Shown here piece by piece: positions 46,766-47,721 of a stretch of DNA of 47,721 bases. This DNA is from Pelargonium nanum (lineage: Eukaryota > Streptophyta > Magnoliopsida > Geraniales > Geraniaceae). Both the position numbers and the translations under genes were made by a program. How positions within the stretch are numbered: position 1 is the first letter of the stretch; every line of letters begins with the position of its first letter. The stretch lies in NCBI GenBank assembly GCA_036897485.1, contig JAYMTF010000168.1, positions 1-47,721 on the forward strand. The letters are read 5' to 3'. The notes below the pieces were generated by a model that was given only the letters and a program-made list of their open reading frames with translations, was not told the DNA's origin and did no database searches.

Positions 46766-47635
46766 TCATTTATCATTAGGAGCAACATGTTGTTGATATG
46801 GCATATAAGAGCCATAGCTATTCCCAGACCAATCTCTATGCTGCATCATATTAAATGGATGCGAATCAAACCCGTGATACACTCCGGCGCCTCCAGAGCC
46901 TCCCGCCTGCATCCCGGTATGGCCATGGCCGTGCGAAACACCAAGAACTGGCATTTGCATAATCTGTTGGCCATATGGCATCGGAATTGGAACCGGCAAG
47001 TGTCCACTCCCACCGGATTCGTGCAAGCTCTGCGGCACGGGCGTGGAAGCAAAGAGCTGATCCGACGAGGAAGGACCCTCGTTGGACAGACCCTGCATCC
47101 TCTTCAGATAGAGCCTGTATTTTTGAAGATGACTCGCGACGTTCTCTCTGGTCAGTCCCTCCACATTCATCAATTGCATAATTGTCTTCGGCACAGCGTT
47201 CTTGATCCCCAAGTGCGCCACCACATCGACGAACCGCTTGTGCAGCTGCGGAGTCCAGACGAGTCGCGGCCGCTTCAGGGTCGAATTCTCAGTCCTCATA
47301 GCCGAATCGGCCTCCTCTTTTTTCGAATCAGATCCCGACCCGTCCCGATCAGTCTCGTCCTCCTCCTCCACCACCGTCGGATCCGGTTCCCGGCCGTTGG
47401 TTTCGTTCAACGACTTGAAGTTGCTGGACGAGAATCCATGGGGGAGCCCCTCGCCGCGGAGGCCGGAGAGCGTGTTCTTCGAGGCGCGATTGACGTCGAG
47501 GAGCGTCCGGTACGGCTCCATCGTGATGCTGAAGGCGGAGGCGAGCTCCGGCGAGATCAAACCCTGAGATAAGGGGGTCAGATCGTCGGTGGTCGGCAAG
47601 CCGGCCTCCCACTCCGCCGCCGATGGTTTTTTCAC
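46766..47635 (-). CDS. LUX: LUX ARRHYTHMO / PCL1-like GARP transcription factor (start not evident)
   Basis: The open frame codes about 290 aa in one exon. The GARP/Myb-like DNA-binding domain (about 121-178) reads [19 protein letters not shown] and contains the diagnostic SHLQKY (168-173). Flanking LUX signatures include [37 protein letters not shown] and [20 protein letters not shown], which separate it from the related MYBC1 type. LUX is the DNA-binding subunit of the circadian evening complex with ELF3 and ELF4. The frame begins at GTG 47635, two codons after an in-frame TGA (47641-47639). An in-frame ATG lies at 47668, before that stop. Either the true start lies in an upstream exon outside the window, or the gene is impaired. 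The first in-frame ATG after the stop is at residue 39. Confidence 0.88.
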   Translation of the reverse strand: MKKPSAAEWEAGLPTTDDLTPLSQGLISPELASAFSITMEPYRTLLDVNRASKNTLSGLRGEGLPHGFSSSNFKSLNETNGREPDPTVVEEEDETDRDGSGSDSKKEEADSAMRTENSTLKRPRLVWTPQLHKRFVDVVAHLGIKNAVPKTIMQLMNVEGLTRENVASHLQKYRLYLKRMQGLSNEGPSSSDQLFASTPVPQSLHESGGSGHLPVPIPMPYGQQIMQMPVLGVSHGHGHTGMQAGGSGGAGVYHGFDSHPFNMMQHRDWSGNSYGSYMPYQQHVAPNDK

Positions 47636-47721
47636 AGTTCAGAGAAGAGAGAGATGAGAGATTTTCATTTTACAAAATTAATAAATTAATTGGGTGTGCC
47701 ACGTAAGCGTAAAAAAATCCA
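47636..47721 (-). promoter_or_regulatory. LUX 5' leader/promoter with ACGT-core element
   Basis: On the minus strand the leader has a CT-rich tract (about 47640-47662), an AT-rich block, and TTACGTGGCAC (47697-47707), an ACGT-core bZIP/bHLH/PIF-type site. The region is cut by the window edge. Confidence 0.4.

Noticed and set aside
46787-47572. 261-aa plus-strand open frame opposite LUX
   Set aside because: Antisense shadow of the LUX coding exon; no domain is recognisable.

Overview
This is nuclear DNA of a flowering plant, almost certainly a eudicot. Genes are split by short AT-rich GT-AG introns, intergenic DNA is AT-rich, and the proteins are plant-specific families (YUCCA, SUPERMAN-type C2H2, pTAC16, TOC75, LUX). 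The repeats are plant SINEs, LINE-derived RNase H, and Stowaway, hAT and CACTA miniature elements. The LUX sequence resembles asterid LUX proteins as I remember them, so an asterid is my guess, not a demonstrated assignment.

Left part (1-16.9 kb): a YUCCA10/11-like auxin-biosynthesis monooxygenase (+, 3 exons) converges on a single-exon PHD-finger/GNAT protein of the IDM1 type (-). A gene-poor stretch from 5.6 to 12.6 kb follows. It holds a Stowaway MITE, the 3' end of a LINE, a tRNA-derived SINE and a hAT-like repeat. Next come a tropinone-reductase-like SDR (-, 3 exons, with a CACTA MITE in intron 1) and an F-box/FBA protein (-).

Middle part (17-34 kb): a small conserved protein of unknown function (+, 3 exons), then two single-exon SUPERMAN/TAC1-type C2H2 repressor genes (+) about 2.7 kb apart. 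Each has a related hAT-like MITE upstream, and in the second gene the MITE lies next to the TATA box. Plastid nucleoid protein pTAC16 (-, 5 exons, CACTA MITE in intron 4) and a 12-exon SRRM1/SRm160-like PWI splicing coactivator (-) follow.

Right part (34-47.7 kb): the SRRM1-like gene shares a roughly 630-bp divergent promoter region with a 14-exon plastidic sugar transporter (+, pSuT type). The plastid import channel TOC75 (+, 7 exons) follows. Beyond it is nested debris: a PPR-gene fragment cut by a hAT-like repeat that itself carries a SINE with perfect 15-bp target-site duplications. After about 3 kb with no recognised coding sequence, the window ends in the clock gene LUX/PCL1 (-), whose start codon is not evident.

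The genes do not form an operon-like system. The one loose theme is that three nuclear genes for plastid proteins (pTAC16, pSuT, TOC75) lie within 18 kb. I found no convincing undescribed biological system. The observations most worth checking are the reading-frame break in TOC75, the missing LUX start, the duplicated 5' splice site in the sugar transporter, and the MITE next to the core promoter of a C2H2 gene.
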